DNA of 64,000 nt from Dawidia soli (lineage in GTDB: Bacteria > Bacteroidota > Bacteroidia > Cytophagales > Cyclobacteriaceae). The position numbers and the translations under genes were made by a program. Where the stretch lies: contig NZ_JAHESC010000021.1 in NCBI RefSeq assembly GCF_018598185.1, positions 1-64,000 on the forward strand, written 5' to 3'. Shown here in pieces: positions 1-8,833 of the stretch. The first letter of the stretch is position 1; each line of letters opens with the position of its first letter. The notes under the pieces were generated by a model. It made no database searches. It saw nothing but the letters and a program-made list of their open reading frames with translations, and had not been told where the DNA came from.

Positions 1-648
1 GCCCACCAGGATCAACACCGGGCAGGTGACGGAGGGCAGCACGTGGCAGGTGTCCTTGCGGCCGGCCAGGGCCATGAGGGTCTTGGTGACGTTGTCGTCA
101 GACCCGCGGGCGATGGTGTGCCGGATGTGGTCGACGGCTTCCGGTCTGTCGATATGGGATGCCGGGGCGAAGAGGTTTTTAACGGACTCTTCGGCATACG
201 GTGCCAGACCTTTCTCGCGTATAGCGTCGATGGCTTTCTTGCGTTTCTCACGGGCGGCGTCGGTATCGGCAAAACACTGTGTGTCGCTCAGGATCAGCGC
301 GGCAAAACGTTCGGGGGCTTTTTCGATGGCGTGCAGGGCTATATATCCGCCCATGGACAATCCACACACCACGGCCTGGGGTATACGCAGAGCGTCGAGG
401 AAGAGTATAAAATCGTTGGCGAACTGGGAGATCGTAAACTCGGCCGTGCCGGCGCCGGAGCTGCCATGGCCCCGTACGTCGTAGGCGATCACGCGGTAGG
501 ATTCTTTAAGGGTTTCAAGCTGGGGTTCCCACATGTGCTTGTCGAAGGGGAAGCCGTGCAGGAATACCACGGGCAGGTCGCTGTGCCCCTCGTCAAAATA
601 GCTTACTTTATTTCCATTGATTTCGGTCTCTTTGGCAGTGAAGGGCAT
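1..648 (-). CDS. Alpha/beta-fold hydrolase (C-terminus cut by window edge)
   Basis: 216 codons of an alpha/beta hydrolase read leftward from an ATG at 646-648 and stay open at the window edge, so the C-terminal part is missing. Visible are the oxyanion-hole region VVFLHGFPFD (about residues 27-36), the strand-turn YDVRGHGSS (56-64) and the nucleophile elbow GLSMGG with Ser98. An acid or histidine of the triad would lie beyond the cut or near it. Family members hydrolyse esters, lactones or C-C bonds in the cytoplasm, often in aromatic catabolism, but nothing here fixes a substrate. The plus strand carries a long open frame over the same DNA, which is a shadow. Confidence 0.85.
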   Translation of the reverse strand, partial: MPFTAKETEINGNKVSYFDEGHSDLPVVFLHGFPFDKHMWEPQLETLKESYRVIAYDVRGHGSSGAGTAEFTISQFANDFILFLDALRIPQAVVCGLSMGGYIALHAIEKAPERFAALILSDTQCFADTDAAREKRKKAIDAIREKGLAPYAEESVKNLFAPASHIDRPEAVDHIRHTIARGSDDNVTKTLMALAGRKDTCHVLPSVTCPVLILVG

Positions 649-828
649 ATCGTTTCAGGGGTTTAGATGCGTTACCGGGACTAAAAATAGGTAAAAAACT
701 GTGCCTTCTGTCTGCCGGAAGTGTGGTACAGTATAGCATTTTGGCCGAAATGTCGAAATTCCCCGGAGCTTTTGCATTCTGGCCCGTACTTGGCTTTACA
801 TCCTCGCAGAAACAAAAACACGACGATC

Positions 829-1287
829 ATGAAAAAGTATGCAATGACATTTGTATGGTTGCTGGCCTGTACACTGGTGTTCGCCCAACATGGTGGCGAC
901 CGCAAAGACAAAGGACAGAAAGGCCCCCGCGACCCGAAAGCTGCCGCGGCCAAACACGCTGACAAGCTGAAGGCCGACCTGACGCTGAACGATACACAGT
1001 ATACAAAAGTGAAGGCCATCTACGAACAATACGAGCAGGATCAGGCCACTCTGCGTCGCGACACCTCGTTAACCAAAGGCCAGGAACACACCAAAATGAA
1101 GAAGCTACGCGATGACCGCGATGCAAACCTGAAAGGTGCCCTGACAGCCGAGCAGTGGACAAAATGGGAAGCACTCAAGCAGGAGAAAAAAGATGCGAAG
1201 GAGGCCAGAAAAGATGGAAAGAAGGGAAAAGACGGAAAGGAAGGCAAGGGCGGTAAGGACGGTGCCGCGAAGGATAAGAAAGAGTAA
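829..1287 (+). CDS. Secreted Spy/CpxP-like small basic protein
   Basis: A 152-residue protein starting with a clear signal peptide (MKKYAMTFVWLLACTLVFAQ, cleavage after about residue 20). The mature part has the LTLNDTQYTKVKAIYEQYEQ and LTAEQWTKWEAL pattern seen in Bacteroidota relatives of Spy/CpxP and DUF4890 periplasmic proteins: helical hairpins proposed to act as ATP-independent chaperones or metal-responsive sensors. The last 35 residues are almost only Lys, Gly, Asp and Glu (GKKGKDGKEGKGGKDG), a disordered, strongly charged tail. An earlier in-frame start at 721 exists, but it would put a long non-signal leader before the signal peptide, so ATG 829 is preferred. Chaperone function is inferred from resemblance only. 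Confidence 0.7.
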   Translation: MKKYAMTFVWLLACTLVFAQHGGDRKDKGQKGPRDPKAAAAKHADKLKADLTLNDTQYTKVKAIYEQYEQDQATLRRDTSLTKGQEHTKMKKLRDDRDANLKGALTAEQWTKWEALKQEKKDAKEARKDGKKGKDGKEGKGGKDGAAKDKKE

Positions 1288-1316
1288 TGCTTGCTTTGTG
1301 CTTGAATGGTTTTGCA

Positions 1317-1343
1317 GGGCTTGCGTTGGCAAGCCCTTTTTTC
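1317..1343 (+). terminator. Rho-independent terminator after the Spy-like gene
   Basis: Perfect 8-bp stem GGGCTTGC / GCAAGCCC with a GTTG loop, followed directly by a T-rich run (TTTTTTCTTTTT). It sits 29 bp after the stop codon of the Spy-like gene. Confidence 0.9.
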
Positions 1344-1388
1344 TTTTTGGCTGGCGCTTCAGGGGTGGGATCGTATTGGAATAACTTT

Positions 1389-1490
1389 GGGATGGCTTAT
1401 CCCTGGCTCAAGTATGGCTTTGGTATGGCTGAATATCGCTATAAGGTCGCTATAAGGTCACTGTAAGGTCGCTATATTGTCGCTGTAAGG
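1389..1490. repeat. Degenerate 11-bp tandem repeat array, nine units
   Basis: From 1389 the DNA can be written as nine consecutive 11-mers: GGGATGGCTTA, TCCCTGGCTCA, AGTATGGCTTT, GGTATGGCTGA, ATATCGCTATA, AGGTCGCTATA, AGGTCACTGTA, AGGTCGCTATA, TTGTCGCTGTA, then AGG. The shared core is T(G/C)GCT at a constant phase. The period equals about one helical turn. The right end of the array encodes the last five residues and stop codon of the FkbM methyltransferase, so repeat growth or loss would change that protein's C-terminus. No gene lies in 1344-1471. Confidence 0.8.
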
Positions 1491-2254
1491 TGGGCTTTTT
1501 GGGTGCTGGGCGTAGCTCTTACGGGAGATTCATTGATAAACAGGAGGTTATCGCCCTGGATGGTGAGGGAGAAGTCGTAGTCCAGGAGGGCTTTGAAAAC
1601 GGCGTGGGAACAGCCGTGCTTCATGCGGTCGTGCAGCTCGATGATGAGGCAGCGGGTGTAGGGCAGCCAGGTGTCATAGTTTTCGCTGAAGACCTCTTTT
1701 TCGCTGCCTTCGATGTCGAGCTTGAGGATGTCGATCTGGGTGATGTTGTGGGCTTGGAGCAGGTCGGAGAGGGATTGGGCCTCCAGCACGGTGCCGGTGG
1801 CGTTCTTTTCGATCATGAAGCCGCGGTCGCCATAGCCTTTGTCCACGACGTGGATCTGCTCTTTTTTATGCCAGATCGCGCTCTTTACGGGCGTGATCCG
1901 GGGGTAGGGGCGCACGTTGTCGGACAGGACGGCGAAGTTGTTCTCGTCGGGCTCTACGCTGATGATGCGGGCGTTGGGATAGCGGTTGGCAAAGAAGATG
2001 CTGGTCAGGCCGATGTTGGCGCCGCCGTCGATGATGACCTGGGGCTGCAGCGTTTTGGGGAGCGGCAGATCGTACAGGCGACGCAGAAAGATCTCGCGAA
2101 AGGAGATGCCGTCGGCGCGCTGCGGGCGCAGCCGGAAGGGATGTTTAATGCCCGGCAGCGAGACGCTGCGGGTCATGCGGGTCCGGACCTTCCAGTAGAT
2201 GATAAGGCCGCGCCAGCCGAAGGCTGTGAGGCAGTTGATCAGTAATCCGAACAT
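1472..2254 (-). CDS. FkbM family methyltransferase
   Basis: A 260-residue SAM-dependent methyltransferase. The SAM-binding motif I is DGGANIGLTSIFFAN (about residues 75-89), the acidic loop ISVEPD follows, and LDIEGSEKEVF is the FkbM-typical motif. Such enzymes O-methylate sugars or polyketides and in Bacteroidota are common in surface polysaccharide loci. The ATG at 2252-2254 was chosen because residues after it (MFGLLINCLTAFGWRG) fit a natural N-terminus; the frame stays open upstream to 2392. It is divergent from a glycosyltransferase at 2446, supporting a role in glycan decoration (inference). Its last codons come from the 11-bp repeat array. Confidence 0.8.
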   Translation of the reverse strand: MFGLLINCLTAFGWRGLIIYWKVRTRMTRSVSLPGIKHPFRLRPQRADGISFREIFLRRLYDLPLPKTLQPQVIIDGGANIGLTSIFFANRYPNARIISVEPDENNFAVLSDNVRPYPRITPVKSAIWHKKEQIHVVDKGYGDRGFMIEKNATGTVLEAQSLSDLLQAHNITQIDILKLDIEGSEKEVFSENYDTWLPYTRCLIIELHDRMKHGCSHAVFKALLDYDFSLTIQGDNLLFINESPVRATPSTQKAHLTATI

Positions 2255-2445
2255 AACGTCGTTGTTTTTATCGGCCACTCTAAACGCGCGTGCGGAATGT
2301 TGCACCCGTATTTTTACTTTTGCCGGAAACCGGTGCTGCAGGGTTTGCCTGGCTGCTTTGGCTGGAACAAAGAAAAGCATTTTGTAGCCCATTCGTAAAC
2401 TTAGGCGGCATTATCATAACCCTAATACGGTCAAACGTAAACTTT

Positions 2446-3576
2446 GTGAAGAGCAGATCGGCTGAACAGGAAAAAAGACCCATCGTGATGCTGGCCAACG
2501 GCCATCCTCCTTTTGATACCCGGATCTTTATAAAAGAAGCGCGGTCGCTGGTGCAGGCCGGCTACACCGTGTCGATGATCCTGCCGCACACGCAGGACAC
2601 CGAAAAAGACGGCGTGCACCTGTATGCGGTAAAGCCGCTCGGAGGTGGATTCGATAAGCTCTTTGTCAGCCCGTGGCGCATCCTGGGCAAAGCCCTGAAG
2701 CAACCTGCCCGGTCGGTGTTCTGTATCCACGACTCCGACATCCTGGGGGTGGGACTGATCCTTAAATTGTTCGGGCGCAAGGTGGTATACGATGCGCACG
2801 AAGATACTCCACTGCAGATCAGCTATCAGCATTGGTTGCCCCGCTGGCTGCGCGGGCCGTATGCGATGTTCTATTACCTGCTCGAGAAGATCTGCGGCTG
2901 GTCGTTCGATGCGATCATCGTAGCAGAGCCGGTCATTGCGCAATACTTTCCGAAACGTAAGACTTACCTGGTGCGCAACTTTCCCCTGGCGCATGCTTTT
3001 CGTACGCATGTGCCGGTGCCCTATGCTACCCGGCCCCAGGCATTAACGTCGGTAGGTACGCTGAGCAAGGTGCGGGGGCTGATCGAGATGCTGGAGGGCG
3101 CGCGGCTCGCAGCACCGCGTGCATCGTTCGAGTTTGTGCTGGGCGGTAAGTTTGCCCCGGCGTCGTTGCAGGAAGAGGTGCTGAAGAAGTATACGGTACG
3201 CTTTCTGGAGTGGCTCTCGTTTGATGCGATGGTAGAGGTGTTGTTCGCTTCGCGCGTCGGGATCATCATTCCCAATCCTATCGAACGCTATAAAACGAAC
3301 TATCCGGTAAAGATGTTTGAGTTCATGGCGGCGGGCTTGCCGGTGATCGCGTCGTCGGCAGGAGAGTCCGCGGCGTTTATCAAAGAAGCTGACGCGGGTA
3401 TCCTCGTCGATCCGCTCAATGTGCAGGAAGTGGCGGATGCCATTGTCTGGCTGTTCACGCATCCGGCAGAAGCCGAGGCGATGGGGCAACGCGGTCAGGC
3501 GCTGATCTTCAACAAATATCATTGGGAGAAGGAGAACGAGACGTTGCTGACGGTATACCGCAGCATTCCCGCGTAG
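2446..3576 (+). CDS. Glycosyltransferase, GT4/GT-B type
   Basis: A 376-residue GT-B glycosyltransferase that would transfer a sugar from a nucleotide donor to a surface glycan precursor in the cytoplasm. The N-terminal domain begins MLANGHPPFDTRIF, a motif typical of group-1 transferases. DAHEDTP occurs in the linker region. The donor-binding C-terminal domain carries MFEFMAAGLPVIASSAGE and DAGILVDP, the conserved nucleotide-sugar site. Start choice is uncertain: GTG 2446 gives a compact protein, ATG 2488 is possible, and the frame remains open upstream to 2290, where it would add an unconvincing 52 residues. Neighbouring FkbM methyltransferase supports a glycan-assembly role, but the acceptor cannot be told. 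Confidence 0.8.
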   Translation: MKSRSAEQEKRPIVMLANGHPPFDTRIFIKEARSLVQAGYTVSMILPHTQDTEKDGVHLYAVKPLGGGFDKLFVSPWRILGKALKQPARSVFCIHDSDILGVGLILKLFGRKVVYDAHEDTPLQISYQHWLPRWLRGPYAMFYYLLEKICGWSFDAIIVAEPVIAQYFPKRKTYLVRNFPLAHAFRTHVPVPYATRPQALTSVGTLSKVRGLIEMLEGARLAAPRASFEFVLGGKFAPASLQEEVLKKYTVRFLEWLSFDAMVEVLFASRVGIIIPNPIERYKTNYPVKMFEFMAAGLPVIASSAGESAAFIKEADAGILVDPLNVQEVADAIVWLFTHPAEAEAMGQRGQALIFNKYHWEKENETLLTVYRSIPA

Positions 3577-3619
3577 GCATAGCCCTGGCGTTACACTATG
3601 CGAAGCGGCCGGCCTGAGA

Positions 3620-4228
3620 TCAGGCAGGCTTGATTCGGTCGGGGTTCTCTTTTAGAAAGGACTCCCAGGAGCTGGCGGCACGGCGTGGTTTTGTCTGGGG
3701 GCGTTGGGCCGAGGCGCTTCCGGCGGTGAGCTCGGCTTTGCCGGCTTGAAAATGATGGCATACCGCGACGGCCAGCGCATCGGTGGCGTCCAGCAGTTTG
3801 GGGAGTTCCTGGATGGCAAACAGGCTCATGAGCATTTTAGCGACTTGCTCTTTGGACGCATTACCGTTGCCGGTCACCGATTGTTTGATCTTGCGGGGTG
3901 CATATTCGGCAATGGGAATGGACCGCGACAACGCGGCGGCCATCGCAACGCCCTGCGCACGGCCGAGCTTGAGCATGGACTGCACGTTCTTGCCGAAGAA
4001 GGGGGCCTCGAGGGCGACCTCGTCGGGGTTGTATTCGTCGATGAGGCCCGACACGCGCTCGAAGATCTTCTGGAGCTTGAGGGCGTGGTCGTTGTATTTG
4101 CTCAGGTGGATGACGCCGAACTGGATGAGCTCGACTTTGGGGCGGCGCACGGCGACCAGGCCATATCCCATAACGGTAGTGCCGGGGTCGACACCCAAAA
4201 TGACCTTGTCGGTGATAATATTTCCCAC
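3620..4228 (-). CDS. ruvC: Crossover junction endodeoxyribonuclease RuvC
   Basis: 202 residues with the RuvC fold. RuvC cuts Holliday junctions symmetrically during recombinational repair, working with RuvAB. Catalytic acids are visible: Asp14 in GVDPGTT, Glu74 in [11 protein letters not shown], and Asp147/Asp150 in [15 protein letters not shown]. The C-terminal 40 residues (from about 165) are low-complexity and basic, longer than in the usual protein of about 170-190 residues. The gene stands alone between two glycosyltransferase genes rather than beside ruvAB. It is divergent from the gene at 4272 with a 43-bp gap. Confidence 0.95.
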   Translation of the reverse strand: MGNIITDKVILGVDPGTTVMGYGLVAVRRPKVELIQFGVIHLSKYNDHALKLQKIFERVSGLIDEYNPDEVALEAPFFGKNVQSMLKLGRAQGVAMAAALSRSIPIAEYAPRKIKQSVTGNGNASKEQVAKMLMSLFAIQELPKLLDATDALAVAVCHHFQAGKAELTAGSASAQRPQTKPRRAASSWESFLKENPDRIKPA

Positions 4229-4271
4229 GGGAGCAAGATAGGCAGCATCTGGAAATTATTGAAATTGCATC

Positions 4272-5372
4272 ATGGTTTACCTACTGGCATTCCTCGCGGG
4301 AAGCTATGTCAGCTTTATCCTGGGGCTCAGCCTCGGGTGGCGGCGGCTGTTTTCGATCCCTCCGGGTCCCGACCGGCCGCGGATGCACCGGGTGTCGGTG
4401 GTCATTGCCGCCCGCAACGAGCAGGGCTGCCTGGAAATGCTGCTGCAGGACCTGACCCGCCAGACGGCCACGAACTTTGAGGTGATTGTGGTCGACGATC
4501 ATTCCGACGATGCCACGGCCGCCATTGCCGACAGTGTGGCGCAGGCCGACAGCCGCTTCCGGTGCATTCCGGCGGCGGGAGAGGGGAAGAAGTCGGCCCT
4601 GACGACCGGCATTCTGCATGCCACGGGCAGCATCATTGTGACCACCGATGCCGACTGTCGGGTGCAGCCGGGCTGGTTGCAGACGCTGACGGCGCGCTTT
4701 GCCGACTCGCATACACAACTGGTGTTTGGCGGTGTAGCCATACAGGCCGATACTTTTTTTGCCACCCTGCAGTCGCTGGAGTTCCTGAGCCTGATCGGTT
4801 CGGCGGGGGCGGCCATGGCGCTGGGCTTCCCGTTGATGTGCAACGGCGCCAACCTCGCCTTTCGCAAGAACGCCTTTCAGGAGGTGGGTGGCTATGCCGA
4901 CAACGTTCACGTGGCTTCGGGCGACGACGAATTCCTGTTGCGCAAGATTGCGGCACAATATCCCGGAGCGCTTTACTTTGTTACTCATCCTCAATCAGTT
5001 GTAACTACGCGGGCAGCGCGGACGCTCGGCGCATTTGCGCGTCAGCGGTTGCGGTGGGCAAGCAAGTGGCGGCACAACACGTCGGTGTATACGGTGCTGG
5101 TCGCGCTGTATGTATGGATCATTCAGGTGGCGACGTGTATCAGCCTGGTGTTGGCGCTGGCCGGTGGAACGCTGCAAGGTATTGCCGCTATCTTTCTGGC
5201 AGGCAAGGCGCTGGCGGATGCATGGTTCCTCTGGCCGGTAGCCCGGTTCGTGGGAGTACGTTGGCACTGGCCGGCGTTTTTATTGTTGCAGGTATTGTAT
5301 CCCTTGTATGTGATGGCCACAGGCTTGCTGTCGAACGTCCTACCGAACAACTGGAAGGGCAGAAAGATGTAA
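4272..5372 (+). CDS. Membrane glycosyltransferase family 2
   Basis: 366 residues. An N-terminal membrane segment (about 1-20) is followed by a GT-A domain with VVIAARNEQG, VVDDHSDDAT, the metal-binding TTDADC (DxD) and QRLRWASKW (QxxRW), the signature of processive GT2 enzymes such as those making cellulose, poly-GlcNAc or glycolipids. Two or three hydrophobic helices end the protein (about 275-355). It probably works at the inner-membrane face. The product is unknown. It precedes, with a 54-bp gap, a phosphatase, deacetylase and second glycosyltransferase on the same strand. Confidence 0.88.
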   Translation: MVYLLAFLAGSYVSFILGLSLGWRRLFSIPPGPDRPRMHRVSVVIAARNEQGCLEMLLQDLTRQTATNFEVIVVDDHSDDATAAIADSVAQADSRFRCIPAAGEGKKSALTTGILHATGSIIVTTDADCRVQPGWLQTLTARFADSHTQLVFGGVAIQADTFFATLQSLEFLSLIGSAGAAMALGFPLMCNGANLAFRKNAFQEVGGYADNVHVASGDDEFLLRKIAAQYPGALYFVTHPQSVVTTRAARTLGAFARQRLRWASKWRHNTSVYTVLVALYVWIIQVATCISLVLALAGGTLQGIAAIFLAGKALADAWFLWPVARFVGVRWHWPAFLLLQVLYPLYVMATGLLSNVLPNNWKGRKM

Positions 5373-5426
5373 AGTTTTTACAGGCATTGCTGAAGGGATT
5401 TTTTACCTTTACCTGTACAACACGTT

Positions 5427-6653
5427 ATGGAGGAACTCGAGATACGGAAGCAATTTGAGATCAAGGAGCTGGAGCTGAATGCTTTGCTCGAGATTACGCA
5501 GGCCATCAACAGCAACCTGCCCGAAGAATCGCTTTACAAGATCTACAACTTCACCCTCCGGTCGAACCTCAACATCACCAAGCTGGCATTGTTCGTGTTC
5601 GACGAAGACTGGCAATGCAAGGCCCACTTCGGTACCAAACATCCCTATCACAAGATCAAGCTGTTGCCGGAGTTCAAGACCATTCAGGACATTACGCACC
5701 TGCGTGAGTTCGAGAAATGCGAGTTTACCGAGTTCGATATCATCGTGCCCGTGGCGCACAAGACCACAACGCTTGCGCTGGTGTTTGTGGGCGGCCTGGA
5801 TCAGTACGACGTGCGGTATGAAAGCGAAGACGGCATCCGGTTTATCCAGGCGCTGAGCAATATCATTATCGTGGCCATCGAAAATAAAAAGCTGGCCCGT
5901 AAACAACTCGAGCAGGAAGCCCTGCGCAAGGAGCTGGAGATCGCACGAGACGTGCAGCAGTTCCTGTTCCCCAAGAAGCTGCCCAACACCGACCTGTTGA
6001 AAGTAGAAGCGAGCTATTTGCCGCACGACCGCATCGGTGGTGACTACTACGACTACATCCCCATGAACAAGAACCAGTTCCTGATCTGCGTGGCGGATGT
6101 GAGCGGGAAGGGGATTCCGGCGGCGTTGATGATGTCGAACTTTCAGGCATCGCTGCGTACACTGGTGCGGCAGACGCCCAACCTGACCGACATCGTGGAG
6201 GCGCTCAACTACCAGGTACTGGAAAGCACCAAGGGTGAAAGATTCATCACGTTCTTTGCCGCGATCTATGACATCCGGCTCAAGACGATGGTGTATGTCA
6301 ACGCCGGGCACAACCCGCCGATCCTGTGGGATCGTCAGCATGGCATTCGCCTGCTGGAAGACGGGTCGACGGTGCTGGGCGCCATGCACCCGCTTCCCTT
6401 CCTGAACGAAGGGTTCCTGACCGACATCGACGACTTCCTGATCTTCTGCTATACCGACGGCCTGACCGAGACGACCAACGAAGCGGGTCGCGAGTTCGGC
6501 GTCGATACGCTGCTGAAATATTTTCAGAGCGATCATACCTACACGCGTGATCTCAAGAAGATCCACGAAGACATTATCGTAGCGCTGGACGAGTTTAAGG
6601 GTAATAAAGGATACCACGACGACATCACGATCCTGTCGTGCCGCGTGGGGTAG
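5427..6653 (+). CDS. SpoIIE/RsbU-type PP2C serine phosphatase with N-terminal GAF-like domain
   Basis: 408 residues. Residues about 1-165 resemble a GAF sensory domain with no membrane segment. A short helical linker (about 165-190) leads to a SpoIIE-type PP2C domain with GGDYYDY, VADVSGKGIPAALMMS, GHNPPIL, YTDGLTETTN and the terminal DDITILSCRV, i.e. all metal-binding acids. Such phosphatases dephosphorylate anti-sigma-factor antagonists (STAS proteins) in partner-switching. No STAS or RsbW-like gene is nearby, so the target is unknown. The next gene starts 3 bp after the stop, which suggests co-transcription with envelope genes. Confidence 0.9.
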   Translation: MEELEIRKQFEIKELELNALLEITQAINSNLPEESLYKIYNFTLRSNLNITKLALFVFDEDWQCKAHFGTKHPYHKIKLLPEFKTIQDITHLREFEKCEFTEFDIIVPVAHKTTTLALVFVGGLDQYDVRYESEDGIRFIQALSNIIIVAIENKKLARKQLEQEALRKELEIARDVQQFLFPKKLPNTDLLKVEASYLPHDRIGGDYYDYIPMNKNQFLICVADVSGKGIPAALMMSNFQASLRTLVRQTPNLTDIVEALNYQVLESTKGERFITFFAAIYDIRLKTMVYVNAGHNPPILWDRQHGIRLLEDGSTVLGAMHPLPFLNEGFLTDIDDFLIFCYTDGLTETTNEAGREFGVDTLLKYFQSDHTYTRDLKKIHEDIIVALDEFKGNKGYHDDITILSCRVG

Positions 6654-6655
6654 TC

Positions 6656-7288
6656 ATGATACACCGCACACCGTTTATCCTGCCGATGTTATACCCCTCG
6701 CTGGAGTGGCGTGTGCCCACGGCGACAAAAGAGATATACCTCACCTTTGACGACGGCCCCGTGCCCGGCCCTACTGAGTTTGTGCTGGAGACGCTGGCGG
6801 CGGCCCGGGCCCGGGCTACATTCTTTTGCATTGGCGACAATGTTCGCCGTCATACATCGGTCTATGAACGCCTGGTCACGGCGGGACATGCCGTAGGCAA
6901 TCATACCTTCAATCATCTGAACGGTTGGAAAACGCCCACCGATCGCTACCTGCAGAACATACAGGCTTGCGCGGAGGCTATTGCAGCGCCCGCGGATACA
7001 CAACCCGCGCGGCGTTTGTTCCGGCCGCCCTACGGCCGCATTACCCGCAGCCAGATCCAGCACCTGCGCGATTATCGCATCATTATGTGGGATGTCCTGT
7101 CGGTGGACTATGACAAGTCGCTGCCTGCGGAGCGCTGCCTGCGCAATACATTGCGGGCGGTTCGCCCGGGCTCGATCGTGGTCTTTCACGATAGCCTGAA
7201 GGCTGAAAAGAACATGACGTATGCGTTGCCACGTGTGCTGGAACAACTGGCGGGAGAGGGTTATCGCTTTAAATCGTTGCACGAATGA
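6656..7288 (+). CDS. Polysaccharide deacetylase (NodB homology)
   Basis: A 210-residue carbohydrate esterase family 4 protein that removes N- or O-acetyl groups from glycans. All five NodB motifs are seen: TFDDGP, GNHTFNHLN (metal-binding His pair), RLFRPPYGR, MWDVLSVDYD and VVFHDS. No signal peptide is evident, so it may act in the cytoplasm or leave by an unrecognised route. ATG 6656 is preferred over an in-frame start at 6638, which would overlap the phosphatase gene. It overlaps the following glycosyltransferase by 4 bp (ATGA), implying translational coupling. Confidence 0.9.
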   Translation: MIHRTPFILPMLYPSLEWRVPTATKEIYLTFDDGPVPGPTEFVLETLAAARARATFFCIGDNVRRHTSVYERLVTAGHAVGNHTFNHLNGWKTPTDRYLQNIQACAEAIAAPADTQPARRLFRPPYGRITRSQIQHLRDYRIIMWDVLSVDYDKSLPAERCLRNTLRAVRPGSIVVFHDSLKAEKNMTYALPRVLEQLAGEGYRFKSLHE

Positions 7289-8367
7289 AGCGTGTGCTGG
7301 TGGCTCCGCTGGATTGGGGGCTGGGGCATGCCACACGTTGTATTCCCATCCTCCGGGCGCTGCAGGCCAGGGGTTGTACCATATTGCTGGCGGGCAGCGG
7401 CGATTCGCTGCAGTTGTTGCGGCAGGAATTTCCTTCTTTATTTTATGCGGTGCTGCCGGCGTACCAGCCGCGCTATCCTGCGAAAGGCGCTTCGATGGTG
7501 TGGGCCATGGCACGGCAGCTTCCGAAGTTTTTAACGGTGATACGTCGCGAGCACGTTGCGCTGGAACGCCTCGTGCGCGAGCAATCGGTAGACCTGGTCA
7601 TTGCCGACAACCGGTATGGATGCTGGTCGGCTTCGGTGCCTTGCATCTTTATTACGCATCAGTGTAACATTCTCATGCCGCGCCGTTTCGGTTGGCTTGC
7701 GTCGATGGTCGCGCGGATGAACCGGCGCAGCATGAAACGTTTTACACGCTGCTGGTTGCCCGATTATCCCGGCGAGGCAAGCCTGGCGGGGAAGCTAGCA
7801 GCATGTGGTGAACATACGCCGGGCGGCACGCATCGCTATATCGGCGCGCTGTCGCGATTGTCACCCGCGATGCCCCGGCAAAAACGATACGACTTGCTGT
7901 GCGTATTCTCGGGCCCGGAGCCGCAGCGTACGTTGCTGGAGCAGGCGGTCACCGCGCAGGTGAACCGCAGTGTGCTACGTGTACTGATTGTACGCGGGCT
8001 GCCGGGTGGAAGGACGGTGGCGCCGCTCGAAACGCGGGCGGAGGTGGTCGACTTCCTGGCCAGCGATGCTTTACAAGAGGCCCTGGAGGCGTCGCGCTGT
8101 GTGTTGGCGCGGAGTGGTTTTAGTACGGTGATGGACCTGGCACATGTGGGCGGGAATGCTATTTTTGTTCCCACACCCGGCCAGACGGAACAGGAATATC
8201 TGGCGGCCCGGTTGATGGAAAAGAAGATCGCCTACAGCACCGCGCAGCAAGACTTTGACCTGGAGATTGCCTGGCAGCACGTGCCGCTGTATACGGGTTT
8301 CACACCGGCCGCCGGTGCGCAGGATACATGGCTGCACCCGGCGATCGATGAAGCACTGACATTATGA
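7285..8367 (+). CDS. MurG/GT28-like glycosyltransferase
   Basis: A 360-residue GT-B type protein. The start KRVLVAPLDWGLGHATRC places a glycine-rich loop with His as in MurG and other GT28 enzymes, and the C-terminal half has LARSGFSTVMDLAHVGGNAIFVPTPGQTEQ-like donor-site sequence (Ser/Gly-rich loop, then a Pro-Gly-Gln turn). It is not MurG itself: the sequence is shorter in the acceptor part and the context is not a dcw cluster. ATGA overlaps link it to the deacetylase upstream and the DgkA-type kinase downstream, which suggests a lipid-linked glycan product (inference). Confidence 0.75.
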   Translation: MKRVLVAPLDWGLGHATRCIPILRALQARGCTILLAGSGDSLQLLRQEFPSLFYAVLPAYQPRYPAKGASMVWAMARQLPKFLTVIRREHVALERLVREQSVDLVIADNRYGCWSASVPCIFITHQCNILMPRRFGWLASMVARMNRRSMKRFTRCWLPDYPGEASLAGKLAACGEHTPGGTHRYIGALSRLSPAMPRQKRYDLLCVFSGPEPQRTLLEQAVTAQVNRSVLRVLIVRGLPGGRTVAPLETRAEVVDFLASDALQEALEASRCVLARSGFSTVMDLAHVGGNAIFVPTPGQTEQEYLAARLMEKKIAYSTAQQDFDLEIAWQHVPLYTGFTPAAGAQDTWLHPAIDEALTL

Positions 8368-8720
8368 AGACCTTCTTACAAAGTGTACAGTATGCGCTGC
8401 AAGGACTGCGGGCAGCCTTTGACGGCCGTAACTTCCGCATTCAGCTCGGCCTGGCGTCGCTGGTGCTGGCAGCGGGCTTTTATTTTTCGATTACGCGCCT
8501 GGAGTGGTGTGTGTTATTGTTCAACATGGCGCTTGTATTGAGTTTGGAGATCGTCAATTCATCCCTCGAAAACTTAGTAGATCTCGTAACGCGTGAGCGG
8601 CATCCGCTGGCGGGTAAGGTAAAGGACCTGGCGGCGGGAGCGGTGATCGTCGCATCGGGCTTGGCCATCGTGATGGGGGTGATCGTTTTCTGGCCGTATA
8701 TAGCGGCGGGGTTGCGCTAA
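8364..8720 (+). CDS. DgkA-family diacylglycerol/undecaprenol kinase
   Basis: 118 residues, the usual size of the family. Motifs are LEIVNSSLENLVDLV (catalytic Glu, Asn-Ser) and AGKVKDLAAGAV, with three hydrophobic helices. The enzyme phosphorylates diacylglycerol or undecaprenol in the inner membrane, recycling lipid carriers. The 4-bp overlap with the upstream glycosyltransferase points to lipid-carrier recycling for that pathway, though this is inferred. The last gene of the 5427-8720 run. Confidence 0.9.
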   Translation: MKTFLQSVQYALQGLRAAFDGRNFRIQLGLASLVLAAGFYFSITRLEWCVLLFNMALVLSLEIVNSSLENLVDLVTRERHPLAGKVKDLAAGAVIVASGLAIVMGVIVFWPYIAAGLR

Positions 8721-8833
8721 CCGCTGCGGCGGGCAAGCTCTGTCCCAAAGATTACCCATTTTGGGCGTGCGTGCTGTGTCTTTTGATCGTTTGACCGGAT
8801 GGCAGGGTATTTATCAATGTTACGCCGGCGAAA

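Noticed and set aside
43-666. Plus-strand open frame of 207 codons
   Set aside because: It lies opposite the alpha/beta hydrolase, whose motifs are clear, and its own product shows no motif; a GC-driven shadow.
5409-6617. Minus-strand open frame of 402 codons
   Set aside because: Antisense to the SpoIIE-type phosphatase with all its motifs on the plus strand.
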